A DNA stretch of 64,000 nucleotides from Candidatus Zixiibacteriota bacterium (GTDB lineage: Bacteria > Zixibacteria > MSB-5A5 > GN15 > PGXB01), in contig JAFGTT010000015.1 of the NCBI GenBank assembly GCA_016933955.1, positions 119,914 through 183,913 on the forward strand, written 5' to 3'. Positions 9,242 to 18,463 of the stretch are shown in pieces. The notes beneath the pieces are model-generated. The model ran no database searches. It was not told the origin of the DNA and saw only the letters and a list, made by a program, of their open reading frames with translations. Numbering within the stretch: position 1 is the stretch's first letter; each line of letters begins with the position of its first letter. The translations under genes were made by a program, and so were the position numbers.

Positions 9242-9931
9242 ATGCCGGAGATTATAGTCAAATACGAGGACAAAATCATTGAGCGGATTGTATCGGAGAA
9301 AAAACGTATTACCATCGGACGTACCAGCGATAACGATATTACTCTTGAAAACCGGGGTGTCTCTCGTCGGCATGCTCAGATTGAGTTTAATGATAATGCG
9401 GCCGTCATTATCGATAACGAATCACTAAACGGGACCTTTGTCAACAATCGGCGTATCACCGAAGAAATCCTGCGCGACAATGATGAAATTGTGATCGGTA
9501 AATATACTCTGGTCTATCACAGTGAAAACAGCCGGGAGGAATCAGGCGCCCATCTTGATGGAACCATGGTCCTTAAAACTAAAAAACAAAATGACCTGGT
9601 CCAGCGCGATAAGTATGAAAAAGAGCTTGTCCATCGCATGGGCGGCTCCCTGTTGCTGGGTGAGGAGAATGTCGATTTCTCGGAATACCAGATTGACCAT
9701 GCCATCACCACCATCGGTAAAGCGAAATTCGTTCATGTTCATGCCAAAGGTTTCCTTCTTTCAGGAATCCAGGCCAAAATCGTCCGTGAACAGGAGCAGT
9801 TCATGATTGTCAATTTGGGGCGTAAGGGAAAAACCAAAGTCAACGGAGAAGAAATCAGCCGCCAGACTCTGAAAAACGGGGATATTGTCCAGATCGGCAA
9901 ATCGGTTTTCAGATTTGTGGAAGGACGATAA
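9242..9931 (+). CDS. Two-FHA-domain phosphopeptide-binding protein
   Basis: A 229-residue cytoplasmic protein with no signal or membrane segment. Residues 1-95 are a canonical FHA domain (IGRTSDNDI, SRRHAQI, NESLNGTFVNNRRI), whose Ser-Arg-His and Asn residues bind phosphothreonine. Residues about 130-229 look like a second FHA fold (TTIGKAKFVHV, then TKVNGEEIS and LKNGDIVQIG) that lacks the SRxH loop, so it may be structural. The linker contains LDGTMVLKT, a possible Thr phosphosite before the second domain. The ribosome-binding site is AAAGGAG. The gene is 4 bases from a phosphoesterase gene, which is followed by a Ser/Thr kinase gene, so it probably reads out that kinase. Confidence 0.88.
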   Translation: MPEIIVKYEDKIIERIVSEKKRITIGRTSDNDITLENRGVSRRHAQIEFNDNAAVIIDNESLNGTFVNNRRITEEILRDNDEIVIGKYTLVYHSENSREESGAHLDGTMVLKTKKQNDLVQRDKYEKELVHRMGGSLLLGEENVDFSEYQIDHAITTIGKAKFVHVHAKGFLLSGIQAKIVREQEQFMIVNLGRKGKTKVNGEEISRQTLKNGDIVQIGKSVFRFVEGR

Positions 9932-9935
9932 GTCA

Positions 9936-10664
9936 ATGAAAGTCGCTTTGATATCGGATGTCCATGGAAACCTGGAGGCACTCGAAAGCGTCCTTCGTGA
10001 CATGGAAAAACAGGGTGTTGAAAAAATACATTTTCTCGGTGATTCCGTTGGCTACGGGGCCAATCCCAACGAATGTGTCCGCCTGATCGACAAGCACTGC
10101 GATATCAAACTTCTGGGAAACCATGATTACGCCGCGATGGGATTGGAATCGACGGAGAATTTCAACCAGCTCGCTCAGGCTTCAATCGATTGGACCCAGG
10201 CGGAAATTAAACCGAAGACCATCACCATACTTTCGGACTTCGAAATGGAAGCGGTTTTTCTCGATTATTATCTTGTCCATTCATCACCGGGACATCCTGA
10301 AAAATGGCGATATATCTTGAACAGCGAACATGCCGCTGTCTCATTCAACGATTTTTCAGAATCAATCTGTTTCGTCGGGCACTCACATTTGCCGACTTAT
10401 TTCGAATTGGATTCGGACGGCAAGGTTCTCCAGAGAACCAAAGAAAAGCTGGAATGTGATAAAAACCGACGTTACATAGTGAATATAGGTTCGGTCGGCC
10501 AACCGCGCGACAATGATCCCAGAGCCGGTTATGTTATTATCGAGACAGAGATTAGCCTGATTGAATACCGAAGGGTGGAATATAACATTAAAAAGACCCA
10601 GGAAAAAATGCGGAAAGCGAATCTACCCGATTTTCTTATTGATCGCCTGACCAGCGGCGTGTGA
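9936..10664 (+). CDS. Metallophosphoesterase (YfcE/calcineurin-like)
   Basis: A 242-residue calcineurin-like phosphoesterase. Di-metal ligand motifs run in order: ISDVHGN at residues 6-12, LGDSVGYG near residue 35, LGNHDY near 60, and VGHSHLP near 146 (the GHxH motif), plus a His-rich LVHSSPG segment. The start at 9936 places MKVALISDVHGN at the N-terminus as in the family; an earlier in-frame start would overlap the FHA gene and adds an unlikely extension. It lies between the FHA gene (4-base gap) and the kinase gene (10-base gap). Substrate is unknown: a phosphodiester, a nucleotide or a phosphoprotein are all possible. Confidence 0.88.
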   Translation: MKVALISDVHGNLEALESVLRDMEKQGVEKIHFLGDSVGYGANPNECVRLIDKHCDIKLLGNHDYAAMGLESTENFNQLAQASIDWTQAEIKPKTITILSDFEMEAVFLDYYLVHSSPGHPEKWRYILNSEHAAVSFNDFSESICFVGHSHLPTYFELDSDGKVLQRTKEKLECDKNRRYIVNIGSVGQPRDNDPRAGYVIIETEISLIEYRRVEYNIKKTQEKMRKANLPDFLIDRLTSGV

Positions 10665-10674
10665 AAGGCAAAAA

Positions 10675-13179
10675 ATGCTTCAGAAATATTCCTCATACGT
10701 GTTGTGCTTCCTGATTGCCATCTTTGTGGTGACTCTGTATGTAAATAATTTCTCGCCCCTGGTGCGGCTTGAATGGAAAATACAGGACCTGTTGTACTCC
10801 TTCCGAGGGGACGACAATTTCTCCCAGGATATCGTTCAGATTGAAATCGATGAACCGACTTTACGGGAGTACGGCGAATGGCCATGGCATCGCGACCGCC
10901 TTGCCGATTTGGTGGCCGCTGTGGGGAGCGGGGAACCCAGAGTTATTCTCCTGGATATCCTCTTCGAAGCGGATACCCATGAGGACACCTCCGGCTATAC
11001 CGCCATTCTGGCCGGACAATTATCCTGGATAAAAAACATGATTCTACCTTATGAAATCAGTCCGGCGGAATTTATGAACACCCGGATGTCGAATCCCAAA
11101 TATCTTTATCAGTCATCGATTCAGGTCAACAACGAACTCGGAGTTCTGGACGAAAACGCTACCTTGATGGCCCATAAGGTCTTTTTACCGCCCGATATTT
11201 TATGCGAATATGCCAGCGGGCTGGGTTTCAAACACAGTATTTTCGACAAAGACCGAAAAGTCCGATGGGAACCGATGGCCATGTACTATGATGGATATTA
11301 TTATCCATCGGTATCCCTGCTGACTGCAGCAACCTATCTGGGAATACCTCCATCATCAATTAAGATCTACGGCGGCGAATATATTCAGATGGGCGGTATT
11401 CAAATACCGATCAACAACCATGCTGAATTTTTCATTAATTATAATAAACCGGGGCGTTCATTCAACCGAATCTCGGCCGTCGACCTTCTGGCTGATCACG
11501 TAAAACCGAACGAATTGAAGGACAAACTGGCCATAATCTCGATTACCTCCGAATATATATCCGATTTTTATCGGACTCCGGTTTCCGATAACCTTGCGGC
11601 GGCCGAAAAAACAGCCAATGTAATTGAAAATATAATTCACTCCAATTTTATCAGTCGATACGATTCGTCGCCCATGCGGGACACTCTCCTTCTGATTGGA
11701 CTGGGACTGCTGTTTGCATTCATACTGCCCCGCGTTTCGATCATGTATCGTCTGATTATTCTCCTGGCATCGCTCTTTATCCTGGCCAATCTGAATTTTG
11801 TCCTTTTCAACTCCTATAAAATCCTGACGCCATCGCTGTACTTCTGCCTGGAACTGGCTTTCCTGCTTCTGGCATCGCCGTTTCTCGATGAAGGATTTCT
11901 GGCCAGATTATCCAGTCTGCGTATCAGTATCGGCGATAAATCCGACGCCGCCCGTTTGCCCAAGGTGGACCTGTCCGAGGCCAATATGGCCCCTGTAGCC
12001 GAGCCGATATCAAAGCCAAAAAACCGGCAGGAGAAACCTGCCAGAATCTTTGAAACAAAGACTGCCCATTATGATATTCCTTCCGCGACAGCCGCACCAA
12101 ATACAGTCGGAGTCATGAGTTCAGCCGCCATGGAAACAAGAATAGATAAGCCTGAAACAGATCATTTGGAGACAGCGGCACCGGCGACCATCGAATCCGA
12201 ATTAGCCGTCGAGCAACCGGACGAACCGGTTCCTGCCGAAGAGAAAGGGAGCGGCGGATACGCGCCTCTGGAAGAATCTGAAAAAAGTGCAACGATTGAT
12301 AGCCGGATCAATTTCGGCTCGGATAGTAATCCGATAAGAAATCTGGGACGATACAAAATCGTCGGCAATCTGGGTAAAGGTGCGATGGGCATGGTTTACA
12401 AAGGCACTGACCCGGCCATCAATCGCAATGTTGCCCTGAAAACTATCCGCCTGGATTTTGTCAATGATCCCGAAGAACTGGAAGAACTCAAGGAACGGCT
12501 GTTCCGCGAGGCCCGAGCCGCCGGAAATCTCTCGCATCCGAATATTGTAACGATATATGATGTCGGCAACGAAGGCAACCTGCAGTATATCGCCATGGAA
12601 TATCTGGAAGGCCAGACGTTGGAAGAAATGATTCGGCGTAAGGCCAAATTTAATTTCCGGATTATCTCTCAAATAATCACTCAGATCTGCAGCGCTCTTG
12701 ATTACGCCCATAATCAGGGCATAGTCCATCGCGATATCAAACCGGCCAATATTATGGTCCTGAAGGATTATCAGATAAAAGTCATGGATTTCGGTATTGC
12801 CCGAGTCGATTCCTCATCCATGACCCGAACCGGAATTGCCATGGGGACTCCCAACTATATTTCGCCGGAGCAATTGCAGGGCAAACCCGTTGATCGCCGC
12901 TGCGATATTTTCAGCCTCGGTGTGGTTATGTACGAAATGCTGTTACAGCGACGCCCGTTCCGGGGGGAAAATCTGACCGCCCTCATTTATGATATCGTCA
13001 ACAAAAATCCCGAAACGCCGTCGAGCGTCAACAATTCCATACCGCACATTTTTGACAGGATTATTGACAAAGCCCTGAAGAAAAATCCCGCTGAAAGATT
13101 CCAGACGGCCAAAGAAGTCTCCACCGCACTGGCCGACTTCCTGGAGTCATTTGCTTCCAAACGGACGACTATGGTTTAA
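10675..13179 (+). CDS. CHASE2-domain transmembrane serine/threonine protein kinase
   Basis: An 834-residue sensor kinase. A membrane segment lies at about residues 7-25, followed by an extracytoplasmic CHASE2 domain to about residue 330 (FSQDIVQIEIDEPTLREYG, WPWHRDRLADL, LLDILFE). Three closely spaced membrane helices follow at about 343-412. An acidic, Ala/Pro/Glu-rich linker leads to a Hanks-type kinase at about 557-830, with GKGAMG glycine loop, VALKTIR lysine near 588, HRDIKPAN near 685, DFGIARV near 705 and GTPNYISPEQ activation segment. All catalytic residues are present. The cytoplasmic C-terminus ends in TTMV, echoing a TMV in the neighbouring FHA protein. A PP2C phosphatase at 37526 could be its antagonist. 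Confidence 0.93.
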   Translation: MLQKYSSYVLCFLIAIFVVTLYVNNFSPLVRLEWKIQDLLYSFRGDDNFSQDIVQIEIDEPTLREYGEWPWHRDRLADLVAAVGSGEPRVILLDILFEADTHEDTSGYTAILAGQLSWIKNMILPYEISPAEFMNTRMSNPKYLYQSSIQVNNELGVLDENATLMAHKVFLPPDILCEYASGLGFKHSIFDKDRKVRWEPMAMYYDGYYYPSVSLLTAATYLGIPPSSIKIYGGEYIQMGGIQIPINNHAEFFINYNKPGRSFNRISAVDLLADHVKPNELKDKLAIISITSEYISDFYRTPVSDNLAAAEKTANVIENIIHSNFISRYDSSPMRDTLLLIGLGLLFAFILPRVSIMYRLIILLASLFILANLNFVLFNSYKILTPSLYFCLELAFLLLASPFLDEGFLARLSSLRISIGDKSDAARLPKVDLSEANMAPVAEPISKPKNRQEKPARIFETKTAHYDIPSATAAPNTVGVMSSAAMETRIDKPETDHLETAAPATIESELAVEQPDEPVPAEEKGSGGYAPLEESEKSATIDSRINFGSDSNPIRNLGRYKIVGNLGKGAMGMVYKGTDPAINRNVALKTIRLDFVNDPEELEELKERLFREARAAGNLSHPNIVTIYDVGNEGNLQYIAMEYLEGQTLEEMIRRKAKFNFRIISQIITQICSALDYAHNQGIVHRDIKPANIMVLKDYQIKVMDFGIARVDSSSMTRTGIAMGTPNYISPEQLQGKPVDRRCDIFSLGVVMYEMLLQRRPFRGENLTALIYDIVNKNPETPSSVNNSIPHIFDRIIDKALKKNPAERFQTAKEVSTALADFLESFASKRTTMV

Positions 13180-13194
13180 GGACAAAACCGGGCG

Positions 13195-13650
13195 TCAGTT
13201 TTCTTCTTCATCATTATCTGGTTGGATTATATCTTCGGCCAGTGATAAAGCCACCCCCGAAAGCATGACTTCAACACCCAGGTTGGTGAAATCGCTGGAA
13301 ATTAATTCCCGATCAAGCCCTGCATAAAGCGAACACGAAGCTCCCTTCTCGACCACCAGACCGGAAAGCCGGTTTTTTGTCTCGGTAATAAAGGTCACCT
13401 CGCCCAGTTCTTCGGAAACAACGAAACCCGAGCAGTTGTGAAGTTGCAGATGCGAGTTGCCGGTGTAAACAACGACCAGCATCCCGCGTGCCCTGCCCAG
13501 CAATGTCTCCGGGTAAATTTCCAGAACCAGGACACGCTTCTCAGCGCCGTTGGAGATTTTAAGGCGGTAATGATCGGTCTGCCGGGTTATCTTTTCCGGT
13601 TCCAGTACCGCGCTGATTTTATTTAGATCCTCTTCGGAGAATTTAGCCAT
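13195..13650 (-). CDS. Conserved-looking protein of unknown function
   Basis: A 151-residue soluble protein that I do not recognise. It has no signal peptide or membrane helix. The composition suggests an alpha start (EEDLNKISAVLEPEKI) followed by a mainly beta fold (RLKISNGAEKRVLVLEIYPE, MLVVVYTGNSHLQL, LGEVTFITETKN), ending in an acidic tail (PDNDEEEN). It is the last gene of the minus-strand housekeeping operon, 3 bases after tatA, and converges with the kinase gene 15 bases away. Its position next to tatA does not imply a role in Tat export. Confidence 0.75.
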   Translation of the reverse strand: MAKFSEEDLNKISAVLEPEKITRQTDHYRLKISNGAEKRVLVLEIYPETLLGRARGMLVVVYTGNSHLQLHNCSGFVVSEELGEVTFITETKNRLSGLVVEKGASCSLYAGLDRELISSDFTNLGVEVMLSGVALSLAEDIIQPDNDEEEN

Positions 13651-13653
13651 GCC

Positions 13654-13854
13654 TTATTTTTCCGATTTATCGTTCTTTTTATCGGATTCATCCACGCTTG
13701 ATTTGATCTCCTCCTGGGTGTCCTTAACCGCCTTCTTGAATTCCCGGATTCCCTTGCCCAAACCCTGAGCTATCTCCGGAAGTCTTTTGGCACCGAATAA
13801 CAGCAGGACAACCAGCAGGATAATAAGCATCTCCTGCCAGCCCAATCCAAACAT
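13654..13854 (-). CDS. tatA: Sec-independent protein translocase subunit TatA/TatE
   Basis: A 66-residue Tat pore subunit. The short N-terminal membrane helix ([20 protein letters not shown]) is followed by the conserved [10 protein letters not shown] hinge, an amphipathic helix ([13 protein letters not shown]) and a charged Lys/Asp/Glu-rich tail. The helix carries Glu at position 8, as many TatA proteins have a polar residue there. TatA oligomers form the passage for folded proteins at the inner membrane. tatC is not in the window. It lies 27 bases after the DUF4321 gene in the long housekeeping operon. Confidence 0.95.
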   Translation of the reverse strand: MFGLGWQEMLIILLVVLLLFGAKRLPEIAQGLGKGIREFKKAVKDTQEEIKSSVDESDKKNDKSEK

Positions 13855-13881
13855 TTTGCCATACTCCTCGGGTATACTTTC

Positions 13882-14148
13882 TTATATATACCACCATCTA
13901 AAGTAAATTATAACCAATAATACGCCCAGGACCGACACAAAGTTTATTTTAAACATCAGGCCGATAGTAAAAGACAACGAATACAATTGAACCCGGGCGG
14001 TCTCGAAACCAATATTGACCGATTTGGTAAAAAGCATTTTGGCCGCCCCGGGCGGCAAAAATGAGCCGATCAATTCACCTACGAAACCTCCGAGAATGGC
14101 ACCCAGAAGAAGCGCAACAACGATAAACGTAAGTTCACGCGTTTTCAA
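13882..14148 (-). CDS. DUF4321-type small membrane protein
   Basis: An 88-residue protein with two hydrophobic helices ([23 protein letters not shown] and, near the C-terminus, [18 protein letters not shown]) around a short amphipathic middle. It matches what I know of the DUF4321 family, whose function is unknown. The start is a TTG at 14148: an in-frame stop lies two codons upstream and no ATG precedes the first helix. AGGAG lies about ten bases before it. The TTG is inside the end of purQ, a 14-base overlap that suggests translational coupling. Confidence 0.75.
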   Translation of the reverse strand: MKTRELTFIVVALLLGAILGGFVGELIGSFLPPGAAKMLFTKSVNIGFETARVQLYSLSFTIGLMFKINFVSVLGVLLVIIYFRWWYI

Positions 14149-14845
14149 ACTTCATCTTCTCCTTAAAATATTTTTTCACCGAATTGAATATATACAACCC
14201 GTCGGCTGATCCCAGAATCATTTCGACCGCTCGTTCCGGGTGCGGCATCATTCCGACTACATTGCCCTCCCGGTTGGTGATCCCGGCGATATTCTCCATC
14301 GACCCGTTGGGATTACTCGTTTTGGTCAGATTCCCTTCCGGATCGCAATATCGGAAAAGAATTTGATTGTTTTTTTGCAATTTCTCCAAGTCTCCCTTAA
14401 AATTATAATAATTGCCATCCTTGTGGGCAATCGGGATTTTAAGAACTTGATTGAGTCGGCAATCTCCCGTAAAAGGATTATCAATCCGTTCTACCCGGAT
14501 ATAGACATATTTGCATGAAAATCTCAGGTGATCATTCCTCATCAAAGCCCCCGGCAGTAATCCCGATTCAACCAGGACCTGGAAACCGTTGCAGATTCCG
14601 ATTACCAATCCCCCGTTTTCCGCAAAATTTATCACCGTTTTCATAATCGGCGAAAACCGGGCTATAGCCCCGGAGCGCAGGTAATCGCCATATGAAAATC
14701 CCCCAGGCAGGATAATGGCATCACAGCCATTAAGATCGGTTGATTGATGCCAGAGAAATTCCACTTCCTCGCCGATCAGTTTCACCGCTGAATAAGCATC
14801 ATAATCGCAATTCGATCCCGGAAATGTCACCACCCCGAATTTCAT
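14135..14845 (-). CDS. purQ: Phosphoribosylformylglycinamidine synthase, glutaminase subunit
   Basis: A 236-residue class I glutamine amidotransferase that supplies ammonia to PurL in step 4 of purine synthesis. It starts [14 protein letters not shown], as in the family. It has the oxyanion loop [14 protein letters not shown], nucleophile Cys in [10 protein letters not shown], and the His-Glu pair in MMPHPERA near the C-terminus. The ATG at 14845 was chosen over an in-frame start ten codons upstream because that one overlaps purS and breaks family alignment. It begins 1 base after the purS stop. purL is not in the window; this small-PurL system needs the PurS-PurQ-PurL complex. Confidence 0.97.
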   Translation of the reverse strand: MKFGVVTFPGSNCDYDAYSAVKLIGEEVEFLWHQSTDLNGCDAIILPGGFSYGDYLRSGAIARFSPIMKTVINFAENGGLVIGICNGFQVLVESGLLPGALMRNDHLRFSCKYVYIRVERIDNPFTGDCRLNQVLKIPIAHKDGNYYNFKGDLEKLQKNNQILFRYCDPEGNLTKTSNPNGSMENIAGITNREGNVVGMMPHPERAVEMILGSADGLYIFNSVKKYFKEKMKFENA

Positions 14846-14846
14846 T

Positions 14847-15092
14847 TCACTCGTACTCCACCCGGAAATTTTCAATCACCGGGTTGGCCAGAAGTTTTCT
14901 GCATATTTCTTCTACCCTGGCTTCTATCCGGCCATCACTCTCCGAGATTTCCAGTTCGAAAAATCGTCCGGATTTCACGGAATTAATCATGTCGTAGCCC
15001 ATATTGGCAATGGCCCGCTGAATTGTCACCCCTTGGGGGTCAAGAACACCATCTTTTAGCCTGACATAGACTACTGCCTTTTTACTCTTCAT
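14847..15092 (-). CDS. purS: Phosphoribosylformylglycinamidine synthase subunit PurS
   Basis: An 81-residue PurS, the small bridging subunit that holds PurQ and PurL together. It shows [22 protein letters not shown], followed by the family's short alpha-beta pattern [11 protein letters not shown] and ending [12 protein letters not shown] shortly before the double ATG supports a start at 15092 or one codon earlier. The start overlaps the 3' end of pssA by about 11 bases, implying coupled translation of a lipid gene and a purine gene. Confidence 0.93.
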   Translation of the reverse strand: MKSKKAVVYVRLKDGVLDPQGVTIQRAIANMGYDMINSVKSGRFFELEISESDGRIEARVEEICRKLLANPVIENFRVEYE

Positions 15093-15846
15093 CATCTTCT
15101 CCGTCATCATCCCGGTCACCGCCTTGACGCTTTTTTACGTAGCCAACGCCAAGATAGAATAACCGGTAAGCCTCTCTGATAAGACCAATAATAATATATG
15201 CGGCAAAGATAGGAAACAATAAAACACGCGGCCGGGCCAGAGCCGCAATAACTGCAATAATTATAAAAATAAGCTTAATCCTGTTTTTACGGGAATTAAA
15301 CCGATCCGGCATGGCATCATATTCAATCTGCGACACCATCAGGGCCGAAAAGAGAAGCATCATACTCACCAGATACTGGCTGTATTCGACCTGCCCGAAC
15401 ACTTCATAGCAGAAAATGACATAAGAAACCAGAGCCAATGCTGCACCGGGAGATGGTAGCCCGAGAAATTTTTTCTTCTCCTCCGTCTGAGCCAGGAGGT
15501 TAAAACGAGCCAGTCGGTAACTTACGGCCATTATAAAAACCACCCCAATCACCCAACCTGATTTGCCCATAGCGTTGAGTTTGACGACATACATAATCAC
15601 GGCCGGGGCAATCCCGAATGAAAGAAAATCGGCCAGGGAATCTAGTTCGATACCGAAATTCGAGGTGGAACCTGACAACCTGGCAATTTTTCCATCAAGA
15701 CCGTCCAGAAATGCCGCCAGAATAATCCACCAGCAGGCTGTCGTGATCTCACCCTCGAAGGCATGTAATATGGCAAGAAAGCCGCATACCACATTTCCCA
15801 TGGTAAATGTGCCCGGCACAATTCCTTTAAACTGGCTAACCTGCAT
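15082..15846 (-). CDS. pssA: CDP-diacylglycerol-serine O-phosphatidyltransferase
   Basis: A 254-residue integral membrane enzyme that makes phosphatidylserine from CDP-diacylglycerol and serine. The complete CDP-alcohol phosphatidyltransferase signature D-G-x2-A-R-x8-G-x3-D-x3-D spans residues 51-73 (D51, G52, A55, R56, G65, D69, D73). Six or more hydrophobic helices follow, typical of the type II (Bacillus-like) enzyme. The C-terminus ends in a strongly acidic tail ([11 protein letters not shown]). It lies 15 bases downstream of psd, which uses its product, so the two form a phosphatidylethanolamine pathway pair. Confidence 0.96.
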   Translation of the reverse strand: MQVSQFKGIVPGTFTMGNVVCGFLAILHAFEGEITTACWWIILAAFLDGLDGKIARLSGSTSNFGIELDSLADFLSFGIAPAVIMYVVKLNAMGKSGWVIGVVFIMAVSYRLARFNLLAQTEEKKKFLGLPSPGAALALVSYVIFCYEVFGQVEYSQYLVSMMLLFSALMVSQIEYDAMPDRFNSRKNRIKLIFIIIAVIAALARPRVLLFPIFAAYIIIGLIREAYRLFYLGVGYVKKRQGGDRDDDGEDDEE

Positions 15847-15861
15847 CTTTAAATATAACCC

Positions 15862-16509
15862 CTAATTCTTTGTATAACGGCCTATTATAGTCTCGCCAGC
15901 CAACACATTATCGTCCGCCGACACCAGCACTTCAACATCCTCCGGAAGAAAAATCTCCGCTCTCGATCCGAAATGAATCATTCCATATATATCCCCGGCT
16001 ATGACTTCCTGATCGGCAACGGCGGTACATGATATTCGCCGAGCCATAATTCCCGCAATCTGTTTGAAAATCAACCGGCCCCCATTGAAGACAAGCCCGA
16101 TTTCGTTATGCTCATTTTCCTCGGAGGCTTTATCGAGAAAAGCCCGGAAAAATTTCCCCGGAACATACTTAACATATTCCACCCGGCCGGAAACAGGTAT
16201 CCGGTTAATATGAACATTAATAGGTGACATGAAAATCGAGACTTTTTTTCCGGCACCCCCGATATATTCGTTTTCAATATCCTCAACCGATAGAATCCGG
16301 CCATCGGCCGTGGCCAGAATGAGATTGGAGTCTTCGGGAATATCTCGCGGCGGATTTCTATAAAAAAAGGTCAGAAAAACGGTTAACAGCGCCAGGCAGA
16401 CCGAAATAATAAAAAGACTGACCGAATCCTTCCAGTTTGCCCAAAGAATTGCTGTCAGGGTTAGAAAAAAGCCCGCCACGATAAATTTAATGCCATATGA
16501 AGCAATCAT
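15862..16509 (-). CDS. psd: Phosphatidylserine decarboxylase proenzyme
   Basis: A 215-residue short-form (archaetidylserine-decarboxylase-like) proenzyme that converts phosphatidylserine to phosphatidylethanolamine. Two hydrophobic N-terminal helices anchor it. The middle holds ADGRILSVE and FMSPINVHINRIPVSG. The self-cleavage site is in YGMIHFGSRAE, where S182 should become the pyruvoyl group. Length and the FGS (not LGST) site fit the short class. Its start overlaps the purB stop by 4 bases and pssA follows 15 bases later. Confidence 0.95.
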   Translation of the reverse strand: MIASYGIKFIVAGFFLTLTAILWANWKDSVSLFIISVCLALLTVFLTFFYRNPPRDIPEDSNLILATADGRILSVEDIENEYIGGAGKKVSIFMSPINVHINRIPVSGRVEYVKYVPGKFFRAFLDKASEENEHNEIGLVFNGGRLIFKQIAGIMARRISCTAVADQEVIAGDIYGMIHFGSRAEIFLPEDVEVLVSADDNVLAGETIIGRYTKN

Positions 16510-17801
16510 TTACCAAAGACCCGCCGGAATATTTTATCGACATTTTTAAAATAATATGAAATATCGAAACATTCACCGATTTCTTCGACCGAAAGATATT
16601 TCGATATTTCTTTGTCATGGCTGACCAACTCGTCGAATTTCCCGTTTTCTGCCGCCGCTATCATGGCATGGCGTTGAACTAACCGATAAGCCTGGTCACG
16701 GTTACCGACAGCTTCGGTCAGTTTAAGTAACAGCCTCTGGGAAAAGACAATCCCGCCGTTGCGATAAATATTTTCAAGCATCCGGCCTTTATTGATAACC
16801 AAACGGCTGAGAATATCATTCAATAATTTAAGACCATAATCAGCCAGAATAGTAGCATCGGGAATAATGACCCGTTCGGCGGAACTGTGGGCAATATCGC
16901 GTTCATGCCAGAGTGGAATATTTTCCATGCCCGTCACGGCATATCCCCGTATCAGTCTCGCGATTCCGGACAGCCGTTCAGCAGTGATTGGATTCTTCTT
17001 ATGCGGCATAGCCGAGGAGCCCTTCTGCCCTTTGGCAAAACCCTCCTGGATTTCGCCGATTTCGGTCCGGTGAAGATTGCGGATTTCCGTGCCGATTTTT
17101 TCGACACTGCTCATAAGAATGGCCAGGGCAGTGATATATTCCGCATGACGGTCCCGCTGAATTACCTGGGTCGAGACCTTGTCCACCTCAAGTTTCAACA
17201 GCTTACAGACCTTTGCCTCGATTGCGGGATCAATATTGGCAAAATTGCCGACCGCGCCCGAAATCGCCCCGACCGACATACGATCAGCCGCAGTCCTGAA
17301 TCGCTCTCTTGCCCGCTCCAGTTCCGTGAACCAGACAGCAAACTTGAGCCCCAATGTTGTTGGTTCGGCCGCCACGCCATGAGTCCGGCCGATAATCGGA
17401 GTCATTTTGTATTTTAAGGCCAGTTTCTTAATTCTGCTGATAGCCTCGCCCAGCTTTTTATCGATTATACCTGCCGCCTTCTTCATTTGAAGTGACAGGG
17501 CCGTGTCCAGCATATCCGATGATGTCATCCCGAAATGAATATATCTGGCGTCGGGCCCGACGAATTCCGCAACAGAACTTAAAAAGGCAATAACATCGTG
17601 GTTGGTCTCCGCCTCGATTTCATTGATCCGTTTTATGTTGAAATTGGCCTTCTTGACTATGTTGTCAAGAGCCTTCCGGGGAACCATCTTCATATCCGCC
17701 ATGGCGCGGCAGACAGCTATCTCGACTTCGAGCCAGTGACGGAATTTCGACTCCTCCGACCAGAGATGACCCATTTCAGGCAGCGTATAACGCGCAATCA
17801 T
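16506..17801 (-). CDS. purB: Adenylosuccinate lyase
   Basis: A 431-residue fumarase/aspartase-superfamily enzyme that releases fumarate from SAICAR and adenylosuccinate in purine synthesis. It starts [20 protein letters not shown], the Bacillus-type form. Key elements are [33 protein letters not shown], and the signature loop [11 protein letters not shown] with the catalytic Ser. The ATG at 17801 overlaps the TGA of the transaldolase gene (ATGA), which fixes the start better than an in-frame codon 21 bases upstream. It is co-transcribed with purS and purQ but interleaved with lipid genes. Confidence 0.97.
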   Translation of the reverse strand: MIARYTLPEMGHLWSEESKFRHWLEVEIAVCRAMADMKMVPRKALDNIVKKANFNIKRINEIEAETNHDVIAFLSSVAEFVGPDARYIHFGMTSSDMLDTALSLQMKKAAGIIDKKLGEAISRIKKLALKYKMTPIIGRTHGVAAEPTTLGLKFAVWFTELERARERFRTAADRMSVGAISGAVGNFANIDPAIEAKVCKLLKLEVDKVSTQVIQRDRHAEYITALAILMSSVEKIGTEIRNLHRTEIGEIQEGFAKGQKGSSAMPHKKNPITAERLSGIARLIRGYAVTGMENIPLWHERDIAHSSAERVIIPDATILADYGLKLLNDILSRLVINKGRMLENIYRNGGIVFSQRLLLKLTEAVGNRDQAYRLVQRHAMIAAAENGKFDELVSHDKEISKYLSVEEIGECFDISYYFKNVDKIFRRVFGK

Positions 17802-18445
17802 CCTTTGTTTACCTTCTCCCAATCCTTGAGGAATTTGGCCAGACCGATATCGGTCAGGGGATGTTTCATCAATTGATCGATGACTTTAAATGGGATCGTG
17901 GCAACATCAGCACCCATCAGGGCGGCCTCGACCACATGGACCGGATTCCTTATCGATGCCACCAGGACCTCGGTATCAAAACCATAGTTGCCGTATATGG
18001 CAACAATCTGGTCGATCAAGTCCATCCCGGGCTGGTGGATATCATCGAGCCGACCCACGAACGGGGATACGAACGTGGCCCCGGCCTTGGCCACCAGAAG
18101 CGCCTGCAATGGCGAAAAACAAAGGGTGGCATTGGTCATAATACCCTTTTCAGTCAGTTTTTTTATAGCCACCAGACCTTCGCGGGTGGAGGGGATCTTG
18201 ATCGTAATATTTTTGGCAATTGAGCTCAACTCATCGGCTTCCCGAAGCATCCCAACGGCATCGGTGGCCACCACTTCGGCCGAGACCGGGCCTTCCACCA
18301 CCCGGCAAATTTCGGTCAGGAGCTCACGATAGGGCATATTTTCCTTGGCAAGCAAAGATGGGTTGGTGGTCACCCCATCCAGAATTCCCATATCGTTGGC
18401 CTGCCTGATTTCATCCAGATTGGCCGTATCAATAAAAATCTTCAT
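17798..18445 (-). CDS. tal: Transaldolase, short TalC/fructose-6-phosphate aldolase type
   Basis: A 215-residue TIM-barrel aldolase. It begins [13 protein letters not shown] and continues [12 protein letters not shown]. The Schiff-base lysine lies in [12 protein letters not shown]. Later motifs are [28 protein letters not shown] and the C-terminal [15 protein letters not shown]. The length is that of the short subfamily, which acts either as transaldolase in the pentose phosphate pathway or as fructose-6-phosphate aldolase. The sequence alone does not separate these, though such proteins are mostly transaldolases. Start at 18445 is supported by a GAGGTG ribosome-binding site. Confidence 0.95.
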   Translation of the reverse strand: MKIFIDTANLDEIRQANDMGILDGVTTNPSLLAKENMPYRELLTEICRVVEGPVSAEVVATDAVGMLREADELSSIAKNITIKIPSTREGLVAIKKLTEKGIMTNATLCFSPLQALLVAKAGATFVSPFVGRLDDIHQPGMDLIDQIVAIYGNYGFDTEVLVASIRNPVHVVEAALMGADVATIPFKVIDQLMKHPLTDIGLAKFLKDWEKVNKG

Positions 18446-18463
18446 TAAAAACACCTCAAAAAG

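Noticed and set aside
12202..12729. Minus-strand frame of 175 codons under the kinase
   Set aside because: The kinase catalytic motifs are on the plus strand; this frame is a shadow.
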